A stretch of DNA of 64,000 bases from Nocardiopsis sp. ATB16-24. GTDB lineage: Bacteria; Actinomycetota; Actinomycetes; Streptosporangiales; Streptosporangiaceae. Location of the stretch: positions 186,001 through 250,000 of the forward strand of contig NZ_JASCXJ010000001.1 of NCBI RefSeq assembly GCF_030271535.1. The letters run 5' to 3'. Every line of letters begins with the position of its first letter. The stretch's first letter is position 1. The notes under the pieces were generated by a model. It was not told where the DNA came from and searched no databases. It was given only the letters and a program-made list of their open reading frames with translations. Position numbers and translations under genes: made by a program. Positions 9,411 through 19,231 of the stretch are shown in pieces.

Positions 9411-10250
9411 GTGCGGGTGAAGATCCTCATCTCCGCCGACATGGAGGGCGCCACCGGCGTCACCTGGCCCGCCGACGTCGAACCCGGCACCGAGCAGTGG
9501 CAACGCTGCCGGTCCATGTTCACCAGCGACGTCAACGCCGCGATCGAGGGCCTGTTCGAGGGCGGCGCCACCGAGGTACTGGTCAACGAGGCGCACGCGA
9601 CCATGCGCAACCTGCTGCTGGAGGAGCTGAACGGCGACGCCACCATGGTCACCGGACGACACAAGGAGTTGTCCATGGTCGAGGGCGTCCAGTCCGGCGA
9701 CTGTGACGGCGTGGTCTTCCTCGGCTACCACTGCGGCGCCGGTGAGGAGGGCGTGCTCGCGCACACCTACCTGCCCAACGCGGTGACCGGCGTGTGGCTG
9801 GACGACGAGCCCGCCGGCGAGGGACGTCTGAACGCGGCCGTCGTCGCCGAGTACGGCACCCCGGTCATCCTGGTGACCGGGGACGACCGTGCCTGTGAGG
9901 AGGCCTCCACCTACGCCCCCCTCGCGCGTACGGTCGCGGTCAAGGACCACGTCAGCCGGTACGCGGCGCGCTGCCGGCCTCCGATCCGTACCGCGGTGGA
10001 CATCCGGGAGGGCGCGCGCTCCGCCATGCTGCTGGCGGGTCGACTGGAACCGGCCCGACCCACACCCAAGACCGTCGAGGTCGAGATGGACTCCGCGCAC
10101 CTGGCCCAGGCCGCGGCCATCGTCCCCGGTGTGACCCGTACGGGAGTGCGGCGTGTCCGGTACACCTCCCCGAACGCCTACGAGATGATCCGCTGCTTCA
10201 AGGCGGTGACCACCCTCGTCTCCAACGCCATGGAGGACCACTACGGCTGA
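9411..10250 (+). CDS. M55 family D-aminopeptidase (DppA-like)
   Basis: Zinc peptidase of the DppA type that cleaves D-amino-acid di/oligopeptides, probably for peptidoglycan turnover. The signature SADMEGATGV near the N-terminus supplies the metal-binding Asp and Glu; VNEAHATMRNLL and VFLGYHCGAGEEGVLAHTY add the His residues. 279 residues, family length. Start is GTG 9411 or GTG 9417; TAGGGT at 9403-9408 would fit a leaderless start at the latter. Followed by M20 and S66 peptidases, suggesting a cell-wall peptide recycling neighbourhood (inference). Confidence 0.88.
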   Translation: MRVKILISADMEGATGVTWPADVEPGTEQWQRCRSMFTSDVNAAIEGLFEGGATEVLVNEAHATMRNLLLEELNGDATMVTGRHKELSMVEGVQSGDCDGVVFLGYHCGAGEEGVLAHTYLPNAVTGVWLDDEPAGEGRLNAAVVAEYGTPVILVTGDDRACEEASTYAPLARTVAVKDHVSRYAARCRPPIRTAVDIREGARSAMLLAGRLEPARPTPKTVEVEMDSAHLAQAAAIVPGVTRTGVRRVRYTSPNAYEMIRCFKAVTTLVSNAMEDHYG

Positions 10251-10439
10251 CGCCGCGGACCGGCCGACCGACGGCGGCGACACGCCGGACCTCCACGGCG
10301 GGCGCCCGTAGTAGGCCCTCCCGCGCCGAATGTCCGGGCGGTTTCGCCCAGGACTGGTAGAACTGTGCCGGGGGACTTTCACGAGCCATCACGGCCTTCC
10401 CCGTCCCGAGCCCTTCCGGTCGAGAGCGAGGCCGCGCGC

Positions 10440-11819
10440 ATGGCCACCACATCCTTTCCCGAGAGAATCGACGGCCTGGCCGCGGCCGGGGACGACGCCG
10501 TCCGCCTGACCCGCGCCCTCATCCGCCGCGACTCCACCAACCGTGGGAACGGCGAGGGCGACGAGCGGGCCGCCGCCGAGTACGTCGCCGAGGCACTCGG
10601 CGACGCCGGACTGGAGCCCCGGATCCTGGAGTCGGCGCCCCGCCGCGCGAACGTGGTCGCGCGCGTTCGCGGTACCGACCCGACGGCGCCCGCGCTGCTG
10701 GTGCACGGTCACCTGGACGTCGTCCCCGCCGACGCGGCGGACTGGACCTTCCCTCCCTTCTCCGGAGAGGTCGCCGACTGTCCCGTCACCGGCGCGCCCG
10801 CCGTGTGGGGGCGCGGTGCGGTGGACATGAAGAACACCATCGCCATGGTCACCGCCGTCGTGCGTCACTGGGCCCGGAACGGGATCCGTCCCCGGCGCGA
10901 CGTCGTGCTGGCGTTCGTCGCCGACGAGGAGGACAGTGCCGCCTTCGGCGCCGACCACCTGGTCCGTGAGCACGCGGACCTGTTCGAGGGGTGCACCATG
11001 GCGATCGGCGAGGGCGGCGGCGAGACCGTCCACGCCCGCACCTCCTCCGGTAAGCCGGTACGCCTCTACCCGGTGGGCGCGGCCGAGCGCGGCAGCGCCT
11101 GGCTGACCCTACGGGCCCGGGGCACGGCCGGACACGGGTCGCGGCCTCCACGCGACAACGCGATCGGTGCCCTGGCGGCGGCGCTCGCCCGTATCGACCG
11201 GCACACCTGGCCGCTGCACCTGACCCCCGTGACCGAGGCGTCGATCGACGCGATCGCCGCCGCCCTGGAGGTGGAGCGCGTTCCCGGTGACACCGACACC
11301 GTCGACGCGGTGGACGCCTTGGTGTCGGGGTTCGGGGCGGCGGCGCCGTTGATCGGTCCGACCATCCGCAACAGCGCGACTCCCACGATGTTCTCGGCCG
11401 GGTACAAGGTCAACGTGGTGCCGGGCGAGGCCGTGGCGGGTGTGGACGGCCGTGTCCTGCCCGGTGGCGAGGAACAGTTCGCCTCCACCATGGATGGGCT
11501 CGTCGGCGACCGTGTGACCTGGGAGCACGCGCACCGTTCGCCTCCGGTCGCCGCCCCGGTGGACTCCCCCGCCTTCGCCGCGTTGCGTGAGGCCCTGCTG
11601 TTCCACGACCCCGCCGCACACGTGGTGCCGGTGTGCCTGGCCGGAGGAACGGACGCCAAGGTGTTCTCCCGGCTCGGTGTCGACTGCTACGGCTTCTCCC
11701 CCCTGTTCCAGCCCGAGGGGCTGGACTACACCGGTCTGCTGCACGGCGTGGACGAGCGGGTGCCGTTGGAGGGACTGCGTTTCGGCGTGCGGGTGCTGGA
11801 CTCGTTCCTGCGCGCCTGA
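10440..11819 (+). CDS. M20/M25/M40 family metallopeptidase
   Basis: Two-zinc exopeptidase or deacylase of the ArgE/DapE/CPG2 superfamily; 459 residues. Metal and catalytic motifs: LLVHGHLDVVPA (His, Asp), WGRGAVDMKN (bridging Asp), FVADEEDSAAFGADHL (catalytic Glu pair); dimerisation domain around RARGTAGHGSRPP; C-terminal LAGGTDAKVFSRLGV and the last His in LLHGVDE. ATG 10440 is chosen because TAGAAC (10358-10363) suggests transcription starts near 10370, downstream of the earlier GTG 10365. Substrate unknown; it resembles actinobacterial acyl-amino-acid/dipeptide hydrolases. Confidence 0.88.
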   Translation: MATTSFPERIDGLAAAGDDAVRLTRALIRRDSTNRGNGEGDERAAAEYVAEALGDAGLEPRILESAPRRANVVARVRGTDPTAPALLVHGHLDVVPADAADWTFPPFSGEVADCPVTGAPAVWGRGAVDMKNTIAMVTAVVRHWARNGIRPRRDVVLAFVADEEDSAAFGADHLVREHADLFEGCTMAIGEGGGETVHARTSSGKPVRLYPVGAAERGSAWLTLRARGTAGHGSRPPRDNAIGALAAALARIDRHTWPLHLTPVTEASIDAIAAALEVERVPGDTDTVDAVDALVSGFGAAAPLIGPTIRNSATPTMFSAGYKVNVVPGEAVAGVDGRVLPGGEEQFASTMDGLVGDRVTWEHAHRSPPVAAPVDSPAFAALREALLFHDPAAHVVPVCLAGGTDAKVFSRLGVDCYGFSPLFQPEGLDYTGLLHGVDERVPLEGLRFGVRVLDSFLRA

Positions 11820-11908
11820 ACACATGAGCGGCTCCTCCGACCGGCGAGGCACCGGCGGACGGCGGGCGCGGGGACCGTACGGAGGATGGGCGAGCCGAGG
11901 AGGCGAAG

Positions 11909-12898
11909 GTGGCGGAGGCGATGACCGGGGTGGCGGACGCGGTGGTGCGCGCTCCCGACGCGCGCGGGGTGCGTGAACTGGTCCGACCGCCGCGTCTGCG
12001 GGAAGGCGACCGGGTACGCCTGGTCGCCCCGTGCAGTCCGGTTCCACGGGAGCGTCTGGAGGCGGCGGCGGGGACACTGCGCGGTTGGGGGTTGGAGGTG
12101 GAGCAGGCCCCGCACGTGCACGAGCGGCATCCTCGCCTGCCCTACCTCGCCGGACTCGACGAGACGCGGGCCTTGGACCTGCAGGAGGCCTGGTGCGACC
12201 CGTCCGTGGACGCGGTGTTCTGCGTCCGCGGCGGCGACGGGGCGCACCGGACACTGGACCTGGTGGACTTCGACGCGATGCGCCGGGGCGAGCCCAAGGC
12301 GCTGATCGGGTTCAGCGACATCACGGCGCTGCACGAGGCGTTCGCGGTGGAGCTCGGCGTGGCCACGGTGCACGGTCCGGTGGTCGGCACCCGTTACTTC
12401 GTGGGCGACGCCACCGCCCAGAAGGAGCTGTACACCACGCTGTTCCATCCCGGGCGGCGGGTCCTGCTGACCTCACCCGGCGCGCACGCTCTGGTGCCCG
12501 GGCAGGCCGAGGGCGTGACCTTCGGCGGAAACCTGAGCCTGCTCAACGACGGCCTGGCCACCCCTCACAGCCGCCTGTCGGCATCGGGCGGCATCCTGCT
12601 GCTGGAGGACGTCAACGAGGACGTGGCCCGGCTCGACCGGATGCTCACCCACCTGTTGCGCACGGGGTGGATGGACGGGGTGGCGGGTGTGGCTCTGGGC
12701 ACGTGGACCGACTGTCCGCCCGATCTCGGGGTGATCGCCGAACTGATGCGCGACCGCCTGGAGCCGTTGGGGATCCCCGTGCTGTGGGGTCTGGAGTTCG
12801 GGCACTGCGCGGCCCAGCTCAGCATCCCGCTGGGCGTTCCGGCGCTGCTGGACGCCGACCGCGGCACCTTGGAACTGGCCGTTCCCGGGCTCGCCTAG
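11909..12898 (+). CDS. S66 family LD-carboxypeptidase
   Basis: Muramoyltetrapeptide carboxypeptidase (LdcA/MccF type), cuts the terminal D-Ala of L,D-linked peptides, used in murein recycling or against microcin C-like compounds. The Ser-Glu-His triad is visible as GFSDITALH (Ser), LEDVNEDVARLDRMLTHL (Glu) and FGHCAAQLSIPLG (His); FCVRGGDG is the family strand. 329 residues. GTG 11909 follows GAGGAGGCGAAG. Third peptidase in a row in the same direction, 89 nt behind the M20 gene. Confidence 0.9.
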   Translation: MAEAMTGVADAVVRAPDARGVRELVRPPRLREGDRVRLVAPCSPVPRERLEAAAGTLRGWGLEVEQAPHVHERHPRLPYLAGLDETRALDLQEAWCDPSVDAVFCVRGGDGAHRTLDLVDFDAMRRGEPKALIGFSDITALHEAFAVELGVATVHGPVVGTRYFVGDATAQKELYTTLFHPGRRVLLTSPGAHALVPGQAEGVTFGGNLSLLNDGLATPHSRLSASGGILLLEDVNEDVARLDRMLTHLLRTGWMDGVAGVALGTWTDCPPDLGVIAELMRDRLEPLGIPVLWGLEFGHCAAQLSIPLGVPALLDADRGTLELAVPGLA

Positions 12899-13098
12899 GC
12901 AGCGCCCGCCTCGCGGGGTACGTGCCCGGTTCTCCGGTCACCGCGTCCGTACGCCGTCATCGGCACGGACCCGACCGGGCCGTCCCCTACGGTGGTCGTA
13001 CCTTCGCGGCCCGGGCGGGTGCACGCTGTTTCCGTCCCGCGGTCCGGTGGTAGGCACGGGAACAGGGCCGTGTCCACGAGGACCCACAGGGGGAGCAC

Positions 13099-15069
13099 AT
13101 GAGCGAACAGGCATTGCGGTTGGACGAGGCCGAGCTACGCGGTCTGCTCGACGGCCGCTGGGCCCACGTACGCGAGCAGGTGCGCGACCTGCTCCGCGGA
13201 GAGCAGTTCGCCCCCGTTCACGGGCTGTCGCTGGAGGAGCATCGCGACCGTACGTTCACCCAGCTCAAGGCCCTGGCCAAGACCGATCTGCCCACCTACG
13301 GATTCCCTGAGTCCGTCGGTGGCAACGACGACGTCGGTGCCTCCGTGGTCGGCTTCGAGATGTTGGTCAACGACCTGTCCCTCATGGTGAAGATGGGGGT
13401 GCAGTGGGGGCTGTTCGGTGGGGCGATCAACGCCCTGGGCACCGAACGCCACCACGCCGAGTACCTGCCCGACGTGATGTCGCTCGAACTACCGGGCTGC
13501 TACGCGATGACCGAGACCGGTCACGGGTCGGACGTGCAGAGTCTGGGCACCACGGCCACCTACGATCCCGACACCGAGGAGTTCGTGGTCCACACCCCCG
13601 ACGAGTCGGCGCGCAAGGACTACATCGGCAACGCCGCCCGGGACGGTCGCATGGCGGTGGTGTTCGCCCAACTGCGCACCCAGGGCCAGGAGCACGGGGT
13701 GCACGCCCTGCTGGTGCCGATCCGGGACGAGCAGGGCGAGCCCATGCCGGGTGTGCGCATCGGGGACTGCGGTCACAAGGCCGGACTCAACGGGGTGGAC
13801 AACGGCAGGCTGGAGTTCGACCACGTGCGCGTGCCGCGCGCCAACCTGCTCGACCGATACGGGAGCGTGGCCCCCGACGGCACCTACTCCAGCCCCATCG
13901 AGAACAAGAACCGGCGCTTCTTCACCATGCTCGGCACGCTCATCCGGGGCCGGATCAGTGTCGCCGGTGGGGCCGGCAGCGCGGCCAAGGCCGCGCTGGC
14001 CATCGCGATCCGCTACGGCGACACCCGCCGGCAGTTCACCCGCCCCTCCGACGACGGCGGCCCCGAGCGCGAGGTGCGCATCCTGGACTACCTGGCGCAC
14101 CAGCGCAAGCTCCTGCCCGCGCTGGCGCGCACCTACGGGCTGCACTTCGCGCAGGAGGAGCTGGTGAGCCGACTGCACGAACTGTCCTTGGCCCCCGAGC
14201 GCGACGAGCACGCCCAGCGGGAGCTGGAGTCGCGGGCGGCCGGGCTCAAGGCGGTGGCCACCTGGCACGCCACGAGGACCATCCAGACCTGCCGCGAGGC
14301 CTGTGGCGGTGCCGGATACATGTCGGCGAACCGTCTGCCCCAGCTCAAGGCCGACTCCGACATCTTCACCACCTTCGAGGGTGACAACACGGTCCTGCTA
14401 CAGCAGCTGACCAAGGCCCTGTTGACCCACTTCAAGGACTCCTTCGGTGACCTGGACCAGTTGGGTCTGGCCCGTTTCATGGCCGGCAAGGTCTTCGAGA
14501 CGGTCATCGAGCGCACCGCCGCCCGGCCGCTGATCGACCGGCTCATCGCGGCCTCCCCCGGGCGCGGGGAGGAGGTCAGTCTGTACAACCGGGGCTGGCA
14601 GCTGGAACTGCTGGAGGACCGGGAGAAGCACATCGTCGAGGGCCTGGCCGGGCGGCTGCGCAAGGCCCGCAAGGACGGCGGCGACGCCTTCGAGGTGTTC
14701 AACCACGCCCAGGACCACGTGCTCAACGCGGGTCGGGCCCACATGGACCGTGTGGTGCTGGAGGCGTTCGTGGCGGGGATCGACCGCTGTGGGGACTCCT
14801 CGACGGCCAAGCTGCTCAACCGCGTGTGCGACCTGTACGTGCTCTCGGTGGTGGAGGAGGACCGCGCCTGGTTCCTGGAGCACGAGAGGCTCTCCACCTC
14901 CCGGGCCAAGGCCGTCACACAGGCGGTGAACGAACTGTGCCGGGGGCTGCGTCCCTACGCCGTGCAGTTGGTGGACGCGTTCGGTCTGCGCGACGAGTGG
15001 CTGGCCGCGCCGATCGCGCTGGGCGACGAACACGCCCGCCAGGGCGATCCGCTCCCCGCCCGCGACTGA
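13099..15069 (+). CDS. Acyl-CoA oxidase/dehydrogenase, long form
   Basis: Flavoenzyme that oxidises acyl-CoA to 2-enoyl-CoA. 656 residues, longer than ordinary acyl-CoA dehydrogenases and the size of acyl-CoA oxidases. Domains: N-terminal helical part, middle beta domain with CYAMTETGHGSDVQSLGTTATYD, FAD domain with YGDTRRQFTRP and ACGGAGYMSANRLPQLKADSDIFTTFEGDN (catalytic Glu in FEGDN), and a C-terminal ACOX-type helical domain. GGGGGAGCAC precedes the ATG. Whether the electron acceptor is O2 or ETF cannot be read off. Stands alone. Confidence 0.9.
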   Translation: MSEQALRLDEAELRGLLDGRWAHVREQVRDLLRGEQFAPVHGLSLEEHRDRTFTQLKALAKTDLPTYGFPESVGGNDDVGASVVGFEMLVNDLSLMVKMGVQWGLFGGAINALGTERHHAEYLPDVMSLELPGCYAMTETGHGSDVQSLGTTATYDPDTEEFVVHTPDESARKDYIGNAARDGRMAVVFAQLRTQGQEHGVHALLVPIRDEQGEPMPGVRIGDCGHKAGLNGVDNGRLEFDHVRVPRANLLDRYGSVAPDGTYSSPIENKNRRFFTMLGTLIRGRISVAGGAGSAAKAALAIAIRYGDTRRQFTRPSDDGGPEREVRILDYLAHQRKLLPALARTYGLHFAQEELVSRLHELSLAPERDEHAQRELESRAAGLKAVATWHATRTIQTCREACGGAGYMSANRLPQLKADSDIFTTFEGDNTVLLQQLTKALLTHFKDSFGDLDQLGLARFMAGKVFETVIERTAARPLIDRLIAASPGRGEEVSLYNRGWQLELLEDREKHIVEGLAGRLRKARKDGGDAFEVFNHAQDHVLNAGRAHMDRVVLEAFVAGIDRCGDSSTAKLLNRVCDLYVLSVVEEDRAWFLEHERLSTSRAKAVTQAVNELCRGLRPYAVQLVDAFGLRDEWLAAPIALGDEHARQGDPLPARD

Positions 15070-15197
15070 TCCGGCCCGCCGGAGCCGTGGTCGGGGACCG
15101 ACACCCGACCGCCAGGGGCGGCGCACGCCCCGAAGGGGTTCCCCCCCGTCGGCCGACCTGCCTAACATGAGAGGAATCCATGTGAGGCAGGTCACGC

Positions 15198-16475
15198 GTG
15201 CGCCCACCCCCCGCACAGTCCTCCCCCGAAACCCCCGCCGCGCTCACCGAACCCACCCGTCCGGTGGGTGGCCTGTGGGTGGCGGGGATCAGCCTGGCCA
15301 ACCTGGGCCTGTGGACGGCCTTCTTCGGTCCCCTTCAGGTCCTGCTGCCCGAGCAGGTCGGCCTGCTCGCCCCCGGCGCCAAGGAGACCACCTTGGCCTG
15401 GGTGACCGGGGCGGGGGCGCTCTGCTCCACGCTCGGCACCCCTGTGGCCGGGGCGCTGTCGGACCGCACCACCGGCCGCTTCGGGCGCCGCCGCCCGTGG
15501 ATCCTGGCCGGAGCGCTCCTGGGCTGCCTCGGTCTGGTGGTGCTCGGTCGGCAGAACAGCGTCCTCGGTGTTCTGCTGGGATGGTCCTTCGTCCAGGCCG
15601 CCCTGTCCTGCCTGAACGCCACCCTGCTCGCGGCCGTACCCGACCACGTACCGGTCCGTCAGCGGGGCGTGGTCTCGGGCTGGGTCGGCGTCCCCCAGTC
15701 CGCGGGCGTGGTGGTCGCCGTGCTCCTGGTGACCGTGGTGGTCTCCGGGACCGCCCCCGGCTACACCCTGATCGGTGTGCTGACCCTCGCCTGCGCGCTG
15801 CCCTTCGCCCTGCTGGCCCCGGATCCGCCGCTGCCGCGTGGGGCCCGTCCCCCCTGGCGGGAGTTCACCCGGGGGCTGTGGGTGTCCCCGCGTCGTCACC
15901 CCGACTTCGGCTGGGCCTGGCTGACCCGTTTCCTCATGCAGACCGGCAACGCCATGTTCACCCTCTATCTCCTCTACTTCCTGACCGACGTCGTCGGCTA
16001 CGAGGAGCTCTTCCCCGGTTCCTCGGCGACGGACGGCCTGCTGGTGCTGATCGTCGTCTACACGGTGGCGGTGGTGGCCACGACCGTGTTCGCCGGCCTG
16101 GTCTCGGACCGCATCGGCCGACGCCGGGGCATGGTGTGCCTGTCGGGGGTGGTGACGGCCGTTCCCGCGTTCGTGATCGCCGTCTTCCCCACGTGGCCGA
16201 CGAGCCTGGCGTGCGCGGTGGTGCTGGGGGTCGGCTTCGGCGTCTTCCTCTCGGTGGACAACGCCCTGGTCACCCAGGTGCTGCCGAGCGCCCGGGGAAG
16301 GGCCAAGGACCTGGGGATCGTCAACATCGCCAGTGCCGGTCCACAGGTGATCGCCCCGGCCTTGGCCGGACCGATCGTGGTCCACCTGGGCGGGTATCCG
16401 GTGCTGTACACCGTGTGCGGCCTGCTCACCCTCCTCGGAGCCGCGCTGGTGTGGCGGATCCGGGGCGTTCCCTGA
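15198..16475 (+). CDS. MFS transporter, probably sugar uptake
   Basis: 425 residues with 12 hydrophobic stretches. Motif A-like loops GALSDRTTGRFGRRRPW and GLVSDRIGRRRG mark both halves of a major facilitator; the first resembles the GPH/SLC45 type of sugar:cation symporter (TxGRFGRRRPW). GTG 15198 is preceded by GAGGCAGG. The stop is only 50 nt before a GH1 beta-glucosidase on the same strand, so it most likely brings in a beta-glucoside such as cellobiose. Confidence 0.85.
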   Translation: MRPPPAQSSPETPAALTEPTRPVGGLWVAGISLANLGLWTAFFGPLQVLLPEQVGLLAPGAKETTLAWVTGAGALCSTLGTPVAGALSDRTTGRFGRRRPWILAGALLGCLGLVVLGRQNSVLGVLLGWSFVQAALSCLNATLLAAVPDHVPVRQRGVVSGWVGVPQSAGVVVAVLLVTVVVSGTAPGYTLIGVLTLACALPFALLAPDPPLPRGARPPWREFTRGLWVSPRRHPDFGWAWLTRFLMQTGNAMFTLYLLYFLTDVVGYEELFPGSSATDGLLVLIVVYTVAVVATTVFAGLVSDRIGRRRGMVCLSGVVTAVPAFVIAVFPTWPTSLACAVVLGVGFGVFLSVDNALVTQVLPSARGRAKDLGIVNIASAGPQVIAPALAGPIVVHLGGYPVLYTVCGLLTLLGAALVWRIRGVP

Positions 16476-16525
16476 GACGGCCCGTGTGGACCCGCGTACA
16501 CCCTCACGAAAGGCAGGTAGTGCTC

Positions 16526-17854
16526 ATGTCGTCACCGTTCCTGTGGGGGGTGGCCTCCGCCGCCTTCCAGGTGGAGGGCGCCCTCGACGAGGACGGACGC
16601 GCCCCCTCGATATGGGACGTCTTCGCCTCGCGCCCGGGTGCCGTCCGTGGCGATCACAGCCCCGCCGTGGCCTGCGACCACTACCACCGCTGGGAGCAGG
16701 ACGTGGAACTGCTGGAGCGGCTGGGGGTGAACTCCTACCGGTTCTCCCTCGCCTGGCCCCGGGTGCTGCCCGATGGACGTGGCGTCGTCAACAAGGCGGG
16801 CCTGGACTTCTACGACCGGCTGGTGGACGCCCTGCTGGACCGCGCGATCACGCCCTTGCCGACCCTGTTCCACTGGGACCTGCCTCAGGTACTGGAGGAG
16901 GAGGGCGGCTGGAGCACCCGGGCCACGGCGCACGCGTTCGCCGAGTACACGGCCGCGGTGGCCGACCGTCTGGGGGACCGGGTGGGCCGATGGATCACCC
17001 TCAACGAACCGCTGGTGCACACCACCTACGGCCACGCCCTCGGCGTCCACGCACCCGGTCGGACGTTGGGGGTGGAGGGGGTTCTGGAGGTGGCCCACCA
17101 CATGCTGCTCGCCCACGGCCTGGGCGCGGCCGAACTGCGCGCACGCGGCCTGGAGGTGCTGCTCACCAACAACTACTCCCCCGTCGATCCCCTCGGTGAG
17201 GCCGACACCGAGGCCGCGGTGGCCTACGACGCCCTGCACAACCGTCTGTTCACCGAGCCCGTGCTGACCGGCGCCTATCCGGACATGTCCGCGTTCGGCG
17301 TCGACCGGATGCCCGGCGTACGGGAGGGCGACCGGGAGCTGATCGCGGGCAGCGTCGACGGAATCGGGATCAACTACTACAACCCGACCCTGGTCACCGC
17401 ACCGCGGGAGGGTTCCGAACTGCCGTTCGACTTCGCCGAGATCACGGGGGTGCCGACGACGGCGTTCGGGTGGCCCGTCGTACCCGAGGGACTGGGTCGG
17501 ATGATCGACCTCCTGCGTGAACGCCACGGCGACGCCCTGCCCCCGCTGTACGTCACCGAGAACGGCTGCTCCTCCTCCGACCGGGTCCGCCCCGACGGCC
17601 GGATCGCCGATCCCGAACGCATCGCCTATCTGGAGGGGCACATCGCCGCGATGGAGTCCGCCAGACGCCGGGGCGCGGACGTGCGCGGGTACTTCGTGTG
17701 GACGCTCACCGACAACTTCGAGTGGGCCGAGGGGTACCACCAGCGTTTCGGCCTGGTGCACGTGGACCACGACACCCAGGCACGTGTCCCGAAGGACTCC
17801 TTCGCCTGGTACCGGGACCTGCTCTCCACCCGGACCCGCCCGGACCACGCGTGA
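16526..17854 (+). CDS. GH1 beta-glucosidase
   Basis: Retaining glycosidase hydrolysing cellobiose and other beta-glucosides in the cytoplasm (no signal peptide). 442 residues with the complete GH1 signatures: FLWGVASAAFQVEGA at the N-terminus, SYRFSLAWPRVLP, WITLNEP (acid/base Glu), YVTENGC (nucleophile Glu) and the C-terminal GYFVWTLTDNFEWAEGYHQRFGLVHVD. ATG 16526 lies eight nt after AGGCAGG; a GTG two codons earlier is too close to that site. Partner of the preceding permease. Confidence 0.95.
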   Translation: MSSPFLWGVASAAFQVEGALDEDGRAPSIWDVFASRPGAVRGDHSPAVACDHYHRWEQDVELLERLGVNSYRFSLAWPRVLPDGRGVVNKAGLDFYDRLVDALLDRAITPLPTLFHWDLPQVLEEEGGWSTRATAHAFAEYTAAVADRLGDRVGRWITLNEPLVHTTYGHALGVHAPGRTLGVEGVLEVAHHMLLAHGLGAAELRARGLEVLLTNNYSPVDPLGEADTEAAVAYDALHNRLFTEPVLTGAYPDMSAFGVDRMPGVREGDRELIAGSVDGIGINYYNPTLVTAPREGSELPFDFAEITGVPTTAFGWPVVPEGLGRMIDLLRERHGDALPPLYVTENGCSSSDRVRPDGRIADPERIAYLEGHIAAMESARRRGADVRGYFVWTLTDNFEWAEGYHQRFGLVHVDHDTQARVPKDSFAWYRDLLSTRTRPDHA

Positions 17855-17889
17855 GAGGGGGCGTCACCATCGACCTCCCCGTGGGGCGG

Positions 17890-18453
17890 TCAGTCCCCGA
17901 CCACGTCCAGGGTGCCGTTCCCCTGGCGCCGGGGGGCCTCCCCGCCTCGCCGGCGCTCCGGTTCCCACCACCACCAGTGGGACCTCGGTACCCAGTCGGG
18001 CACGTCCTCTCCCTCGACCGCGCTGTCGGCCACCGCGGCGAGGGCCTCGTCGATACGCGGAACGGCCTCCAGGTCGACCGGGCGCAGGAAGTCCCCCCAG
18101 GGCACGAACTCCTCACCCAGGATCTCCAACATGGACCTGCGCCAGCAGGCGGGCCGGTAGGCCTCGTAACGGGCGTTCTCGGCCGCGGTCTGGGTGCGCA
18201 CCACGTACAGACTGAGCCGGTCGGGATTGTTGCCGCTCACCAGGAGCTCGGCCAGGGTGCCGCTGAAGGTCCGTCCCGCCGGGGAACGCCGCTCGGCGGG
18301 CGAGGTCCGACGGTACAGCTCGAAGAGCGCGGCGAAGGCGTCGTCCATGAGCGCGTCACGGTCCCTTCGACGCGAGGCGCTCTCCGCGAAGGCGTCCAGC
18401 GCCCGTCCGGCCAGACTCGGAAGGTCCCTGCCCGCGTCCGCACCCACCGTCAC
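17890..18453 (-). CDS. Hypothetical protein, Trp-rich C-terminus
   Basis: 187 residues from GTG 18453. Not recognised. Mostly helical and charged; residues about 30-110 look like a globular helical domain (FELYRRTSPAERRSPAGRTFSGTLAELL...), and the C-terminal quarter contains VPDWVPRSHWWWWEPE, four consecutive tryptophans, followed by a basic tail. No signal peptide or membrane segment. Strong third-position GC in this frame argues it is real. Convergent with the beta-glucosidase 35 nt away. Confidence 0.6.
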   Translation of the reverse strand: MTVGADAGRDLPSLAGRALDAFAESASRRRDRDALMDDAFAALFELYRRTSPAERRSPAGRTFSGTLAELLVSGNNPDRLSLYVVRTQTAAENARYEAYRPACWRRSMLEILGEEFVPWGDFLRPVDLEAVPRIDEALAAVADSAVEGEDVPDWVPRSHWWWWEPERRRGGEAPRRQGNGTLDVVGD

Positions 18454-18716
18454 ACCGCCTTGTCCGCTCGGGCTCCCCTACGGCCGTCCCTGGGCCCGTG
18501 GTCGACCGGTTCCGATGATAATCACCTCGTCCGCGCACGAACATCCGGTGTCGCCGCTCGGCGTCCGCGCGCGGTGATGACGCTCACCTCGTGGGGACGG
18601 ACAGCACGCGCTCGCTCCCACGATGAAGGAGATCTGTCACGATATGGCCGAAAGCGGCCACGGAGCGTACGTTGTTCCCCCGGATTCGGGGATACACCAG
18701 CGGTAGCTTTGGCCCC

Positions 18717-19181
18717 ATGACCAACGACGCGACCCCCTCCGAGAAGACGGACACCGGGGCCCCGGACACGCAGGACGCGGACGAGCGTGCGCGGACCGGA
18801 GCCGGCGGCGCCTTCCTCTCCGGCACCCCCCTTCCCTCCAACGGAGGGCTGTTCTCCGCCGAGACCTTCGCCATCACCGGCCTGATGCTGTTCGCGGTCA
18901 CCGCGATGAACACCCGTGTACTACAGCTCTTCGGCCTGCTCGCCATGGGACGCGGCTCCCAGGAGGGCTTCGTGGAGAACGCGGGCGCCTTCTCCGCCGA
19001 GGTCATGGTCGCGGGCGGATCGAGCGCCTTCTCCGTGCTCGCCGGAGCACTGTCGCTGTTCCTCGGCGGGCCCGCCACCCGCGCCTGGAGTCGGTGGGTC
19101 GCCGCCGCGACCGTGATCGTGGGCACTCTCCTGCTCCTGGCCTCGGTGCTGACCTACATCAGCCTGCCCAGCGGGACCTGA
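18717..19181 (+). CDS. Small membrane protein, paralogue A
   Basis: 154 residues. A hydrophilic N-terminus (about 45 residues, many T/D/E) is followed by GGLFSAETFAITGLMLFAVTAM and two further hydrophobic stretches: three or four membrane segments. No family recognised. TAGCTT at 18704-18709 ends seven nt before the ATG and there is no ribosome site, so the transcript should be leaderless. The next gene is a diverged copy with the same order: acidic tail, FSAETFA, membrane segments, RW at the last helix. Confidence 0.7.
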   Translation: MTNDATPSEKTDTGAPDTQDADERARTGAGGAFLSGTPLPSNGGLFSAETFAITGLMLFAVTAMNTRVLQLFGLLAMGRGSQEGFVENAGAFSAEVMVAGGSSAFSVLAGALSLFLGGPATRAWSRWVAAATVIVGTLLLLASVLTYISLPSGT

Positions 19182-19231
19182 CCAGGCGTTTCCTCCGGCC
19201 CTTCACCCGGTGCGGCGGGTACGTTGGCCGC

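Noticed and set aside
15167-16525. In-frame upstream extension of the beta-glucosidase
   Set aside because: It would read through the permease gene in another frame; the GH1 domain starts at ATG 16526 with its own ribosome site.
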